This document shows positions 8,949 through 16,405 of a stretch of 29,211 bases of DNA, piece by piece. Numbering within the stretch: position 1 is the first letter of the stretch; every line of letters begins with the position of its first letter. Location of the stretch: the NCBI GenBank assembly GCA_013288145.1, contig JABDCJ010000032.1, positions 1-29,211 of the forward strand, given 5' to 3'. The DNA is from Nitrososphaerota archaeon. Lineage in GTDB: Archaea; Thermoproteota; Nitrososphaeria; Nitrososphaerales; CADDZS01. The notes under the pieces were generated by a model. That model had not been told where the DNA came from, searched no databases, and was given only the letters and a program-made list of their open reading frames with translations. The translations under genes and the position numbers were made by a program.

Positions 8949-10116
8949 AAGTTACTCGAAAGCAATTACAGCGCCGTTCCTATTTATGTCCCGGACAACT
9001 TTTATCGGGTACAGATTAATGGCAGTCTGCTACATACGGTTGGTTCAGGTTAGGACATTGGATCTAGATTCACTGAATCTTATTCCGGTAAACATTATTT
9101 GACCTTTCTGATGCGACTGTCTGATCTGACGATCTAAAAAAAATTGAACGCGGCGCGGGCTTCTTTTCTGATTCGTCTGATCAATTCCGATTATTTGTTT
9201 TTCCATGAGGGACTTGGAGAACCAATCGAGGGATGGCTTGTCCATTAGCAATGATCGGGAGAATGTAAAACATGAACGGACGTTCCAAACCTAATCACAA
9301 TGCAGTTCGTGAACAGGCCGATGCGTCTCATCTTAGCTCCGCATCCGGGCATTTGATATCTCAGGTTTGGAGCCAGAAGAGGCCCTAAAACATCTTCGCG
9401 CGTGCCTACGATAGTAATTTCTTGAGATTTCGGTTCGGAATCAGAATTTGAATTTCATCCTAAGCTTTCCAAAGACCCAATCGTTTTTGTAATAGCCTTA
9501 AAACCGACCCCCCCTAGCGCAACCCCACGCGCGTGCGTGAAATCGTAATTTTACAAATTCATTAGAACCCTGTTAATGCTCTCCACCCAAGTCGAACGGT
9601 GCGTACCCAATTTGTAGTACTGCATTTCGAGTACATCATGATGATTTTATAGTTGCCTTAAAACCTGGGCCCCATATGATCGATCCAACAGGGAGAGTGC
9701 GAAAGCAATTTCGTTTTTCCGGATCCATTGAACGTTCATTTGCTTTATTATTCCATTTTTGCCGCGATCGCGCAGAGGCGCATTTCTGCGTACAGAAGAG
9801 CTTGAAACGAGCTCCTTGGCGTCGAAGGCTATTGCATGCTTCAGACTTTGGAAAGATTACTCGTTACGCTCGATTGAAAATATACTTTCTGCACTCATGA
9901 GACTTCAAGTATCAAGGGGAACGTTTTACCTTTCTGGGCCTCTTTTCAGCTTCATTGCCCGATTAGCCTAGATAAGACTACGAAAAAGAGTACCGGTTTC
10001 TGCCTAACTTGCTGCCCTGTCTCTTTTCAAATAAGACGAAGCTGGAAACAAAATTTCGAAATTGATAAATCTCGCGCGATAGCCGGATTCATAATCGAGG
10101 GTGCGGTTTCCAACAA
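8949..10116. other. 1.17-kb gene-free region
   Basis: No convincing protein gene is present. Frames at 9045-9251 (minus), 9676-9900 and 9759-9971 (plus) have no protein-like pattern; a 38-codon frame at 9272-9388 has a weak GGGAGA upstream but no recognisable product. AGATTC-ACT-GAATCT at 9066-9080 is a perfect short hairpin. The part from 9495 to 9814 is a repeat shared with 23441-23652 and listed separately. The last 100 bases should hold the trpB2 promoter; CATAATC about 25 bases before its ATG is one candidate box. Confidence 0.6.
9495..9814 (+). repeat. dispersed intergenic repeat, copy A (two conserved blocks)
   Basis: Block 1 (9495-9542) begins GCCTTAAAACCGACC and ends CGCGCGTGCGTGAAA. 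It matches the reverse complement of 23600-23646 at every position except one extra C in a C-run (7 versus 6). Block 2 (9741-9814) matches the reverse complement of 23441-23514 without gaps, about 60 of 74 bases, and ends in a conserved hairpin GAGCT-TGAAACG-AGCTC. A second copy of the block 1 lead, ATAGTTGCCTTAAAACC, occurs at 9649-9665, 75 bases before block 2. Within block 2 CGCAGA/TCTGCG can form a second 6-bp stem. It could be an RNA gene family with a TTAAAA-type promoter, or a non-autonomous mobile element. Confidence 0.8.
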
Positions 10117-11478
10117 ATGACATCTCCAGAGCCGGTTAGCGAGCGGGCAGTCTTTTTGTCGCAGGACGAAATCCCGACTTCGTGGTACAACATCCAAGCG
10201 GATCTTCCGGAACCTCTGCCGCCTCCGCTGAACGTTCAGACTCTGGAGCCAATGTCCCCTGAGCCCCTATTCAGGTTGTTTGCGAGAGAGCTTGTTGCGC
10301 AAGAGGTTTCTCAGGAGAGATGGATTCAGATTCCGGACGACGTGATGGAAGCGTACCGGTGGTTACCTAGGCCGACGCCGCTAATGCGAGCTTACCGTTT
10401 AGAGCAATACCTCCGAACGCCAGCGAAAATATACTACAAGTGGGAGGGCGTAAGTCCTGCGGGCAGCCACAAACCGAACACTGCACTCGCCCAGGCGTAC
10501 TATAACAAGAAGGAAGGAACGGAGCAACTCGTAACAGAAACAGGCGCGGGTCAGTGGGGATCAGCCTTAGCGATGTCTTCCGCCTATTTTGGATTGAAAT
10601 GCCGCGTCTATATGGTAGCTGCAAGCTACAAGCAAAAGCCCGGCAGGAAAATAATGATGGAGACCTGGGGGGCTGAATGTTTTTCTTCGCCGAGCAACAA
10701 TACGAAATTCGGCAGGGATCTTCTCTCTAAGGATCCTAACGATCCTGGCTCACTGGGTATCGCAATAAGCGAGGCAATACAGGATACTCTTACCGACGAG
10801 AAATCAAGATACGCACTCGGTTCAGTTTTGAATCATGTCCTGCTCCACCAAACGGTCATCGGACTGGAAGTGAAAAAACAGCTTGATTTGATCGATGTAA
10901 AGCCTGACATGATGGTCGGGAACATCGGCGGAGGATCTAACTTTGCCGGCTTTTCGCTGCCTTTCATGGGGGAGAAACTGAACCAGAAAAACGAAATTGA
11001 CTTTGTTGCCTGCGAATCAAAAGCCGTCCCTCACACTACAAAAGGCAAGTACACTTACGATCATGGAGACACCGCAGGTATGACGCCGCTACTCAAGATG
11101 CTTACTCTCGGCAAGGATTACAAGAACCCGCCCATTCATGCGGGCGGCCTGCGATACCATGGAATGTCTCCGATTATTTCGTACCTGATCAATAAGGGAT
11201 ACATGCGCTCGGTTGCGTTTGGTCAGAACGAGATCTTCGAAGCCGGGACGATATTTGCCCGAACTGAGGGGATTATTCCAGCGCCCGAATCTGCACACGA
11301 GATCAAGTTCGTTATCGACGAGGCATTAAGGTGCAAGCAGACGGGCGAAAAGAAAATCATAGTCTTCAACAACTCGGGACACGCTCTGCTGGATCTGGCT
11401 GCTTACGAGGCGTTCCACGATAGAAAGCTCGAAGACTGGGAGCCGACTAAAATCGAGTATCCAACGTACGTAAAGTAA
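10117..11478 (+). CDS. trpB2: tryptophan synthase beta chain, TrpB2 type
   Basis: The enzyme joins indole and serine to tryptophan using pyridoxal phosphate. The PLP lysine is Lys119 in GSHKPNTA; GGGSN at 271-275 binds the cofactor phosphate. The 453-residue length, the extended N-terminus (PTSWYNIQADLPEPLPPPL) and the motifs PLMRAYRLE and YKWEGVSPAGSHK place it in the TrpB2 group rather than TrpB1. No trpA or other trp gene is adjacent, which is common for TrpB2; such proteins often work without the alpha subunit and may salvage indole. The ATG at 10117 is clear. It converges with gap, whose stop codon begins at the very next base. Confidence 0.97.
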   Translation: MTSPEPVSERAVFLSQDEIPTSWYNIQADLPEPLPPPLNVQTLEPMSPEPLFRLFARELVAQEVSQERWIQIPDDVMEAYRWLPRPTPLMRAYRLEQYLRTPAKIYYKWEGVSPAGSHKPNTALAQAYYNKKEGTEQLVTETGAGQWGSALAMSSAYFGLKCRVYMVAASYKQKPGRKIMMETWGAECFSSPSNNTKFGRDLLSKDPNDPGSLGIAISEAIQDTLTDEKSRYALGSVLNHVLLHQTVIGLEVKKQLDLIDVKPDMMVGNIGGGSNFAGFSLPFMGEKLNQKNEIDFVACESKAVPHTTKGKYTYDHGDTAGMTPLLKMLTLGKDYKNPPIHAGGLRYHGMSPIISYLINKGYMRSVAFGQNEIFEAGTIFARTEGIIPAPESAHEIKFVIDEALRCKQTGEKKIIVFNNSGHALLDLAAYEAFHDRKLEDWEPTKIEYPTYVK

Positions 11479-12504
11479 TCAGTTAGGAATTATCTTGAGA
11501 GACTGATCCGTCATCCGCATTGAATCGGTAGCCTTGGCGGAATTCATCACAGCCCTAACGGCATCAACGTTTTCCGGGGTGACTATAGCTTCTTGGTGGA
11601 CGGCCATGAAGAAGTAGATCTCATTTCCGATTACTTTGATTGAATCCTTCCATACTACTGCCTCGAAGACATCGTTACGGGGACGTCCCAGTTCTCTCGC
11701 TAGATCCATAACGTTAGCTGTAGATTTGATTCCATCTTTCTTGCTAGAAACTGTCATCACCCGTGGAGTGTTCGAAATCGTCTCTACAACGCGGTCGTCA
11801 GTTGGCGGAGTTCCCTTGATAGAGACAATTAGCGAATGGAGATGCATGTGGGTTGTCGGAATCTTCATCGCCATGGAAATCACGGGAAAACCCGGGAGAA
11901 CAGTGTTAACATCCGGTCCGTGGTGCGAAGGGATGGAAACCGGATCCAGAACGACGGCATCGATCGGACCCTTGCTGCTCTCGTCAGGATCAGCTGCTCT
12001 CCTTGCTATGACGACATTCGCTTTCGAAATCGAAAATTCCTCGTCTATGGAGTGGAGTACCCTGCACAAAGCCGTTGTATTGCAAGAAACAACCCTTACG
12101 AATTTCCTGCCGACTGCCTGGTCGTAATTGCACTGGGCTACAAACGAAGTTTCGGCAATGTTGTGGTCTTCACCGCCTTGAAAAATCGCCTTCTTTCCCA
12201 AAGATTCGTACATCTGTTTGTTCTGGCTACCAACGTCTTCAGGAGTGGCGTCTATGACGATATCAGCCTGGGATACTAGATCTCTCGAAAGTCCGGCACA
12301 GGGAATTCCAAAATCCTTGAACAATTTCTCGCCTTTTTCGTCAGCGGCAAAAACCCTGTACCCTTTTTGAATGGCAGATCGGGCTTTGTAATCGGGCTTT
12401 ACTTTTGCAACTCCAACCAATTCCATGTCGGACTGGAGCGCGACTGCGTCAGCTACTCTCCTCCCGATGACGTTGTAGCCGTTGACCGCAACCTTGATCG
12501 TCAA
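11479..12504 (-). CDS. gap: glyceraldehyde-3-phosphate dehydrogenase, archaeal type II
   Basis: This phosphorylating NAD(P)-dependent dehydrogenase interconverts glyceraldehyde-3-phosphate and 1,3-bisphosphoglycerate, mainly in gluconeogenesis in archaea. The N-terminal Rossmann motif is VAVNGYNVIGRRVADA. The catalytic cysteine is Cys141 in VSCNTTALCR. RRAADPDESSKGPIDAVV and HHGPDVNTVLP are typical of the archaeal form. At 341 residues it is full length. Translation starts at TTG 12504, and TTGA overlaps the stop of pgk by 4 bases, so the two are probably translationally coupled. Its product is the substrate of that partner enzyme. Confidence 0.97.
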   Translation of the reverse strand: MTIKVAVNGYNVIGRRVADAVALQSDMELVGVAKVKPDYKARSAIQKGYRVFAADEKGEKLFKDFGIPCAGLSRDLVSQADIVIDATPEDVGSQNKQMYESLGKKAIFQGGEDHNIAETSFVAQCNYDQAVGRKFVRVVSCNTTALCRVLHSIDEEFSISKANVVIARRAADPDESSKGPIDAVVLDPVSIPSHHGPDVNTVLPGFPVISMAMKIPTTHMHLHSLIVSIKGTPPTDDRVVETISNTPRVMTVSSKKDGIKSTANVMDLARELGRPRNDVFEAVVWKDSIKVIGNEIYFFMAVHQEAIVTPENVDAVRAVMNSAKATDSMRMTDQSLKIIPN

Positions 12505-13712
12505 TTTCCAATCTCCAGTTTTACTTTCTTTTCGTAAGCCTCCAAAGCTTCTATCAAGGGCAATCTTTTGCCACCCATAAAGAGAACTAAAGCACCACCC
12601 GCCGTGCTGACGTGGTCAATCCACTCTTTGATACCGAACCTCTGCAATGCGGCACTAAGATGTCCCCCGCTAACTATAGTAGTTCCGAAGGATGACGCCA
12701 TGGCTCGAAGTAAGGACTCAGTTCCCAGCCCGAACCTGGGATCTTCGAATAATCCCGGAGGCCCGCTCATGAAAATTGTACCACTGCTTCTTATGATACG
12801 TGAGTAGTGGTCGATTGTTTTTGAACCAATGTCGTAAACTCTATCGCCGGCTCTAAGATCCTCGACGGGTATCTCCACTCGTTCATTTGAGCGATCCACA
12901 GCAACATCAACGGGCAGTTGGAACGTGTCAGGATAATCAGCCATAAGGAAAGTAGCACGTTCGACCATCTTTTCCTCATTATCGATGCCGATATCGTATT
13001 CGATTTTCCTAGCACCTTTCAAGAACGTGTTGGCAATCAACCCGCAGAGAAGAACTTTATCCGCTCGCTTATTTGCAATCAGAGTGTCGATTGCTTCCAA
13101 TCGGTCAGAGACTTTAGCGCCCCCGAGTACAGTTGTAAATGGAGCCTTTGAAACCGTCATTATGCGATTTAGCGCTTTGAGCTCTTTGCTAACCAGCCTG
13201 CCGGCGCAGGTTGGAAGGAGATAAGAAAAACCAACAATCGAGGGATGAGCCCTGTGAGCGGTAGGAAATGCATCTAGTACACACGCGTCAAAGTGCTTTA
13301 CAAGACGTTGTACCAGGATCGTCTTCGAGGCTGCGACCGGAGTGAACTCCATATTTTCCTCGGCGGTGAACCTCAAATTATCCAAAAGCAAGACTTCGCC
13401 GGTTCGAAGAGAATCAATTTCCTTTACGGCCGTGGGACCAAAAATGTCGTCTGCGAACTTTATTTTCTTTCCCAGGATGTTGCTCAGAGCATCAGCGTGC
13501 TGCTGCATTCCAATGTAATCATCACGGCCAACTCTTCCCTGGTGAGAGCCAACGACTACTCTGGACTTGTTTAGGTCCCGGATTGAAACCGAGGCTTCCT
13601 GAATCCTGTTAAGCTCCATGAGTTTTGAGGTTGCAGGATCGAGCGGGGTGTTCATGTCCACGCGAAGAAATACTACCTTGCCTTCAAGAGGAAGATCCTC
13701 GATTGTCAGCAT
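12501..13712 (-). CDS. pgk: phosphoglycerate kinase
   Basis: Pgk transfers phosphate between 1,3-bisphosphoglycerate and ADP, the step next to gap. FLRVDMNTPLD near residue 20 binds substrate, and SHQGRVGRDDY, DAFPTAHRAHPS and LGGAKVSDRLEAI follow in family order. MSGPPGLFEDPRFGLGTE and VSTAGGALVLF mark the nucleotide-binding C-domain. At 403 residues it is the usual archaeal size. The start is ATG 13712. A TATA-like GTTATAGG lies 35-40 bases upstream, after a T-rich stretch that probably ends the preceding gene. It overlaps gap by 4 bases. Confidence 0.97.
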   Translation of the reverse strand: MLTIEDLPLEGKVVFLRVDMNTPLDPATSKLMELNRIQEASVSIRDLNKSRVVVGSHQGRVGRDDYIGMQQHADALSNILGKKIKFADDIFGPTAVKEIDSLRTGEVLLLDNLRFTAEENMEFTPVAASKTILVQRLVKHFDACVLDAFPTAHRAHPSIVGFSYLLPTCAGRLVSKELKALNRIMTVSKAPFTTVLGGAKVSDRLEAIDTLIANKRADKVLLCGLIANTFLKGARKIEYDIGIDNEEKMVERATFLMADYPDTFQLPVDVAVDRSNERVEIPVEDLRAGDRVYDIGSKTIDHYSRIIRSSGTIFMSGPPGLFEDPRFGLGTESLLRAMASSFGTTIVSGGHLSAALQRFGIKEWIDHVSTAGGALVLFMGGKRLPLIEALEAYEKKVKLEIGN

Positions 13713-13743
13713 TGGGGGTGTTGTGCTGTTTTTTTGGTTCCCG

Positions 13744-13797
13744 CACCTATAACAGTTACGAAAAAAAATACTACTATAGCGAAAAAAGAATATCTCT
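13744..13797 (-). promoter_or_regulatory. T-rich terminator of 99-aa gene and pgk promoter
   Basis: On the minus strand two T runs (six T, then eight T; plus-strand A runs at about 13782-13787 and 13761-13768) follow the stop of the 99-residue protein, as expected for an archaeal oligo-T terminator. Next, CTGTTATAGGTG (13744-13755) is a TATA-like box 35-40 bases before the pgk ATG. The close succession suggests the two genes are separate transcripts. Confidence 0.5.
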
Positions 13798-13813
13798 AGA
13801 GGAGAAAAAACTT

Positions 13814-14113
13814 CTAGAAATTCTCTTCGATGTAATCGAGCCAGCTCTGGTAGATCATTTCCGACTCTTCCAAGCTCCGCTCTTTTGAAACGGAACCGTC
13901 CTCAACTTCCACAAGGTAAAAATCGATCTTTCCGTCTCGTAGCGTGCCAGTCATTACAACCCTCGGCGGAGATGTGTCGCCTTTTTCCAGAACCTCGGGA
14001 AAAACCGGAACAAAGCTTAGAGTCACGTTGTTATCGTGAATGTATATGTCGTAACCACCTTGGTTTTTCGCATATCTTTCCAGTTTCTCCAAAGTTACGT
14101 TTAGCTTTGACAT
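13814..14113 (-). CDS. hypothetical protein (99 aa)
   Basis: The product is a small, acidic, soluble protein with alternating hydrophobic strands (YDIYIHDNNVTLSFVPVF, RVVMTGTLRDGKIDFYLV) and a C-terminal helix (SEMIYQSWLDYIEENF). No membrane segment, cysteine or known motif is seen and I do not recognise a family. The ATG at 14113 is the natural start. It lies upstream of pgk and gap on the same strand, about 100 bases before pgk, with an oligo-T stretch between. Its upstream region contains the first of two related direct repeats (14151-14184). Confidence 0.65.
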   Translation of the reverse strand: MSKLNVTLEKLERYAKNQGGYDIYIHDNNVTLSFVPVFPEVLEKGDTSPPRVVMTGTLRDGKIDFYLVEVEDGSVSKERSLEESEMIYQSWLDYIEENF

Positions 14114-14150
14114 CGTCGATTTTGTCCTAACTTTGAATATCTGGTTCGAT

Positions 14151-14184
14151 ATCGAATGCGATATCCAATGTACATCCGCTATGG
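14151..14184 (+). repeat. imperfect direct repeat, left copy
   Basis: ATCGAATGCGATATC at 14151-14165 recurs exactly at 14965-14979. In both places it is followed by a degraded continuation ATGT...CGCTATG (to 14183 here, to 14991 at the other copy). The pair brackets about 800 bases containing one unknown gene and several hairpins. This copy is also just upstream of the 99-residue gene and may overlap its promoter. Confidence 0.6.
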
Positions 14185-14283
14185 AATCTTGTTAATCTAG
14201 ACAATCGAAAAACTATCTCACGTTTTGCTAAGTAGAAATTTACACTTGTCGATAATAAATCGTCTTTGAAATCTCGAGTCTTG

Positions 14284-14655
14284 ATGCAGCACTTTCTTAA
14301 TTTGGAAAAGTGTACTTGCGGAGCTTACAGATATCTTGCGGTCAGAGAACATAAGAAAAGCTACGAAATATATCTGATCCATCATCGACATTTCACGACC
14401 GGTCAGGATGTTCGCAAATACTCCAAGCTCGCATCAATTCCAAAGTTCAAAATAAACATCCATGACCAGCGAGTAGATCAGCAACCTAAAGACAAGAGCA
14501 TCCAGTTGAGCAATGAGCAGGTCTTGTTGCTAAAGTCAGTCCTTAGGAAATTAGGGTCACTACCTGATGAACCCACTGAAATAGAAGAAAATGCCGAATT
14601 AACTGCCCCGGAATCAATCGAAGATCCCCTGCTCATCGAAACTAACCTTGCGTGA
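14284..14655 (+). CDS. hypothetical protein (about 123 aa)
   Basis: The frame opens at TTG 14266, but ATG 14284 is preferred because CGATAATAAATC (about 14250-14261) lies about 25-30 bases upstream as a likely TATA box. The N-terminal half (CTCGAYRYLAVREH, YEIYLIHHRHF) is basic and beta-rich with a CTC cysteine pair; the middle is a Lys/Gln-rich helix (LSNEQVLLLKSVLRKLG); the tail is acidic (PTEIEENAELTAPESIED). No family is recognised. It lies between two short direct repeats. Confidence 0.58.
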   Translation: MQHFLNLEKCTCGAYRYLAVREHKKSYEIYLIHHRHFTTGQDVRKYSKLASIPKFKINIHDQRVDQQPKDKSIQLSNEQVLLLKSVLRKLGSLPDEPTEIEENAELTAPESIEDPLLIETNLA

Positions 14656-14997
14656 CCCAACAAAGTTGTCCTCAGACACCACGGTGTCAGCGGGCAATAA
14701 TTACCCCTGTCCAGCGACCCGATCCTTCTGAAGTTAGGTCTATTTTGTCTGGTTACGCCTTTACTGCAAGTTGGTAATTTTGCATAGCGGCATTTCCGCT
14801 TACGAAAGAAAGAGTCTAGAAATGCAGGTTGCGCAGTTAGAATTACTCTTCAGAGGGGCATCCGATTTCCGACCTTTATCACGCTCGCGACCACCGCGTG
14901 ATAAATCCGAAAATGGCGATTCAGAATAATTCGAAGCTTAACAGACACCGGACAGTCATACAAAATCGAATGCGATATCGATGTCGCTATGCCGTCA
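14656..14997. other. hairpin-rich spacer between convergent genes
   Basis: No protein gene is visible. Three perfect inverted repeats occur: GACACC-AC-GGTGTC at 14675-14688; AGCGG-CATTT-CCGCT at 14786-14800; and TTTATCACGC-11 bases-GCGTGATAAA at 14875-14905. The region separates the 3' ends of two converging genes, so the hairpins could help end transcripts, or they could belong to a structured RNA. It ends with the right copy of the direct repeat (14965-14991). Confidence 0.6.
14965..14991 (+). repeat. imperfect direct repeat, right copy
   Basis: The first 15 bases are identical to 14151-14165, and the following ATGTCGCTATG aligns with a 5-base-longer version at the left copy. It lies just downstream of the stop codon of the zinc-ribbon protein gene. 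Confidence 0.6.
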
Positions 14998-16326
14998 TTA
15001 AAAATCATAATGTTCATAGTCGTCATCTAGATCGAACTCGATTGTTTTTCTCTTGGGTTCCTTTTTCTTCAGTTTATCCAGGTCCGAGTCTTCGGACTCT
15101 TCAGTTTCTTCTTCGATGCTTTTCTCCGGTTCAGGCCCGACTACTTCCACAGAAGTTTCGAGCGGGCTTTTCTGTTCTATGTTTTGAATGGTTGGTACGC
15201 GTTTCTCTATCTCAGGCTCTGGCGCCGCAGAGGGAGTGTCATCAAGTACTGCGAAAGCGAGCGGATTCGGAGGAGAGGAGTCCGACTTACTGGACGTGAT
15301 CTTTTCGAGCTGGGAAACAGGGAGTGGAGCGATCTCCGGTGCGGTCTCGATTCTTGATTTCTGGAAGTAATCATTGACAAGGTCTATGATTTGTTCACCG
15401 ATAGACCGACTGCCGTTAGAAGAAACTATCATCACGCCGTAGGCCTTGCTAACAGCTTCTTCTTCCTTTGAAGGAGGCGTAAGAGCGATGAGCAGTGTGA
15501 AAGTAGGGTCAACGTCGTACTTCTTCGCAAAGAGCCCGATGATGTCCTCCTCTTTTGGCTCGAAGGTAAAGTTGGCGACGACCAGTGCTGAACTCTTCCT
15601 AGCTACGATGTCGAAGTTGTGGGTCGCGCCAGATTTGCCGATAAGGTCACTCTTCAATCCCACCTCAAAGCCAGCGTCTTTGAGCGTGTTGACGATGGAA
15701 GCTAGAGGTAATGTTCCCTTTGCCACAGATCTCTTGGTCTCTTCGGAGAGCTCGAACTCGAAGATGGGCTCGTAGCGCGCTTCCTTGTAGGTGAAGACAT
15801 CGTCACAGGAGTTGCACTTGTGGCTCATCCTTGGCGCTTCGAATCTTGATCCGCAGGAGTTGCACTCGAAGCTGGTACCGATCTTCCGGTAGTCTACCTC
15901 TCCGACTGTGTTCTTGCACTTTGGACAGATGAGCAGGTTCCCTTTCTGGAACTTTTCCTTCGAACCGATGTAGCCGCACCTGACGTGCTCGATGATAGAG
16001 GCCTTGCCAATGTCGAAGGAAGAGCACCTCGGACAATTGTATTTGGAGTAAACCGAAGGGCTGCCGCAAGTCGGACAGACGATAACTTTGTCCAAAAGTT
16101 TGGACTTTAGAATAACCGCAGACTTTAGCTTATCCAGAAACTCCTGAATTTGAGCTTCTGATTTCTCTGGAAATACGTTCGATAGTGCAGGGTAGGACAG
16201 ACCTTTGATGTCCAGCTTGGGGGTAATAAGATAGACACCCTGGTCAACCATCCTCTGAACTACCGATTGTACCTCCTGATTGATCAGTAAAGCATCCTTA
16301 TCAGTAGCCTCGACTTTCTTCGACAT
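14998..16326 (-). CDS. TackOD1-like zinc-ribbon protein with winged-helix-like N-terminus and nuclease-fold-like domain
   Basis: Residues 1-80 are helical and resemble a winged-helix region (SYPALSNVFPEKSEAQIQEF). Residues 84-174 carry successive metal-binding pairs: C84/C87, C98/C101, H114/C117, C134/C137, C155/C158 and C171/C174, including IIEHVRCGYIG, which resembles the Thaumarchaeal output domain TackOD1. Residues 205-315 (GKSGATHNFDIVARKSSALVVANF) look like a PD-(D/E)XK/Mrr fold whose E-x-K pair is missing, so it is probably not a nuclease. The last 100 residues are acidic, proline-rich and probably disordered. GGGGTGA precedes the ATG. As the last gene after two platform proteins on the same strand, it may regulate the pilus; this is inference. 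Confidence 0.78.
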   Translation of the reverse strand: MSKKVEATDKDALLINQEVQSVVQRMVDQGVYLITPKLDIKGLSYPALSNVFPEKSEAQIQEFLDKLKSAVILKSKLLDKVIVCPTCGSPSVYSKYNCPRCSSFDIGKASIIEHVRCGYIGSKEKFQKGNLLICPKCKNTVGEVDYRKIGTSFECNSCGSRFEAPRMSHKCNSCDDVFTYKEARYEPIFEFELSEETKRSVAKGTLPLASIVNTLKDAGFEVGLKSDLIGKSGATHNFDIVARKSSALVVANFTFEPKEEDIIGLFAKKYDVDPTFTLLIALTPPSKEEEAVSKAYGVMIVSSNGSRSIGEQIIDLVNDYFQKSRIETAPEIAPLPVSQLEKITSSKSDSSPPNPLAFAVLDDTPSAAPEPEIEKRVPTIQNIEQKSPLETSVEVVGPEPEKSIEEETEESEDSDLDKLKKKEPKRKTIEFDLDDDYEHYDF

Positions 16327-16405
16327 TTGCTTTCACCCCCCTTTTTGCTGATTTTCTGACTCTGTTTTGATTACCTTTGAGGTCCTCGAATTCTTATTCT
16401 CTTCA

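Noticed and set aside
9121..9180. Possible C/D box small RNA (CTGATG..., CTGA motifs)
   Set aside because: Boxes do not fall at proper spacing with a guide region, and similar tetramers are frequent by chance.
9272..9388. 38-codon frame in the long spacer, weak GGGAGA upstream
   Set aside because: Too short and without recognisable pattern; no independent support.
9762..9770. GCGATCGC octamers in both repeat copies as a HIP1-like genome-wide signal
   Set aside because: Only a few occurrences in the window, one within hutI coding sequence; no sign of over-representation.
9676..9971. Two overlapping plus-strand frames in the long spacer
   Set aside because: They run through the repeat's conserved block 2, where base-level hairpin and block conservation, not a reading frame, explains the similarity with copy B.
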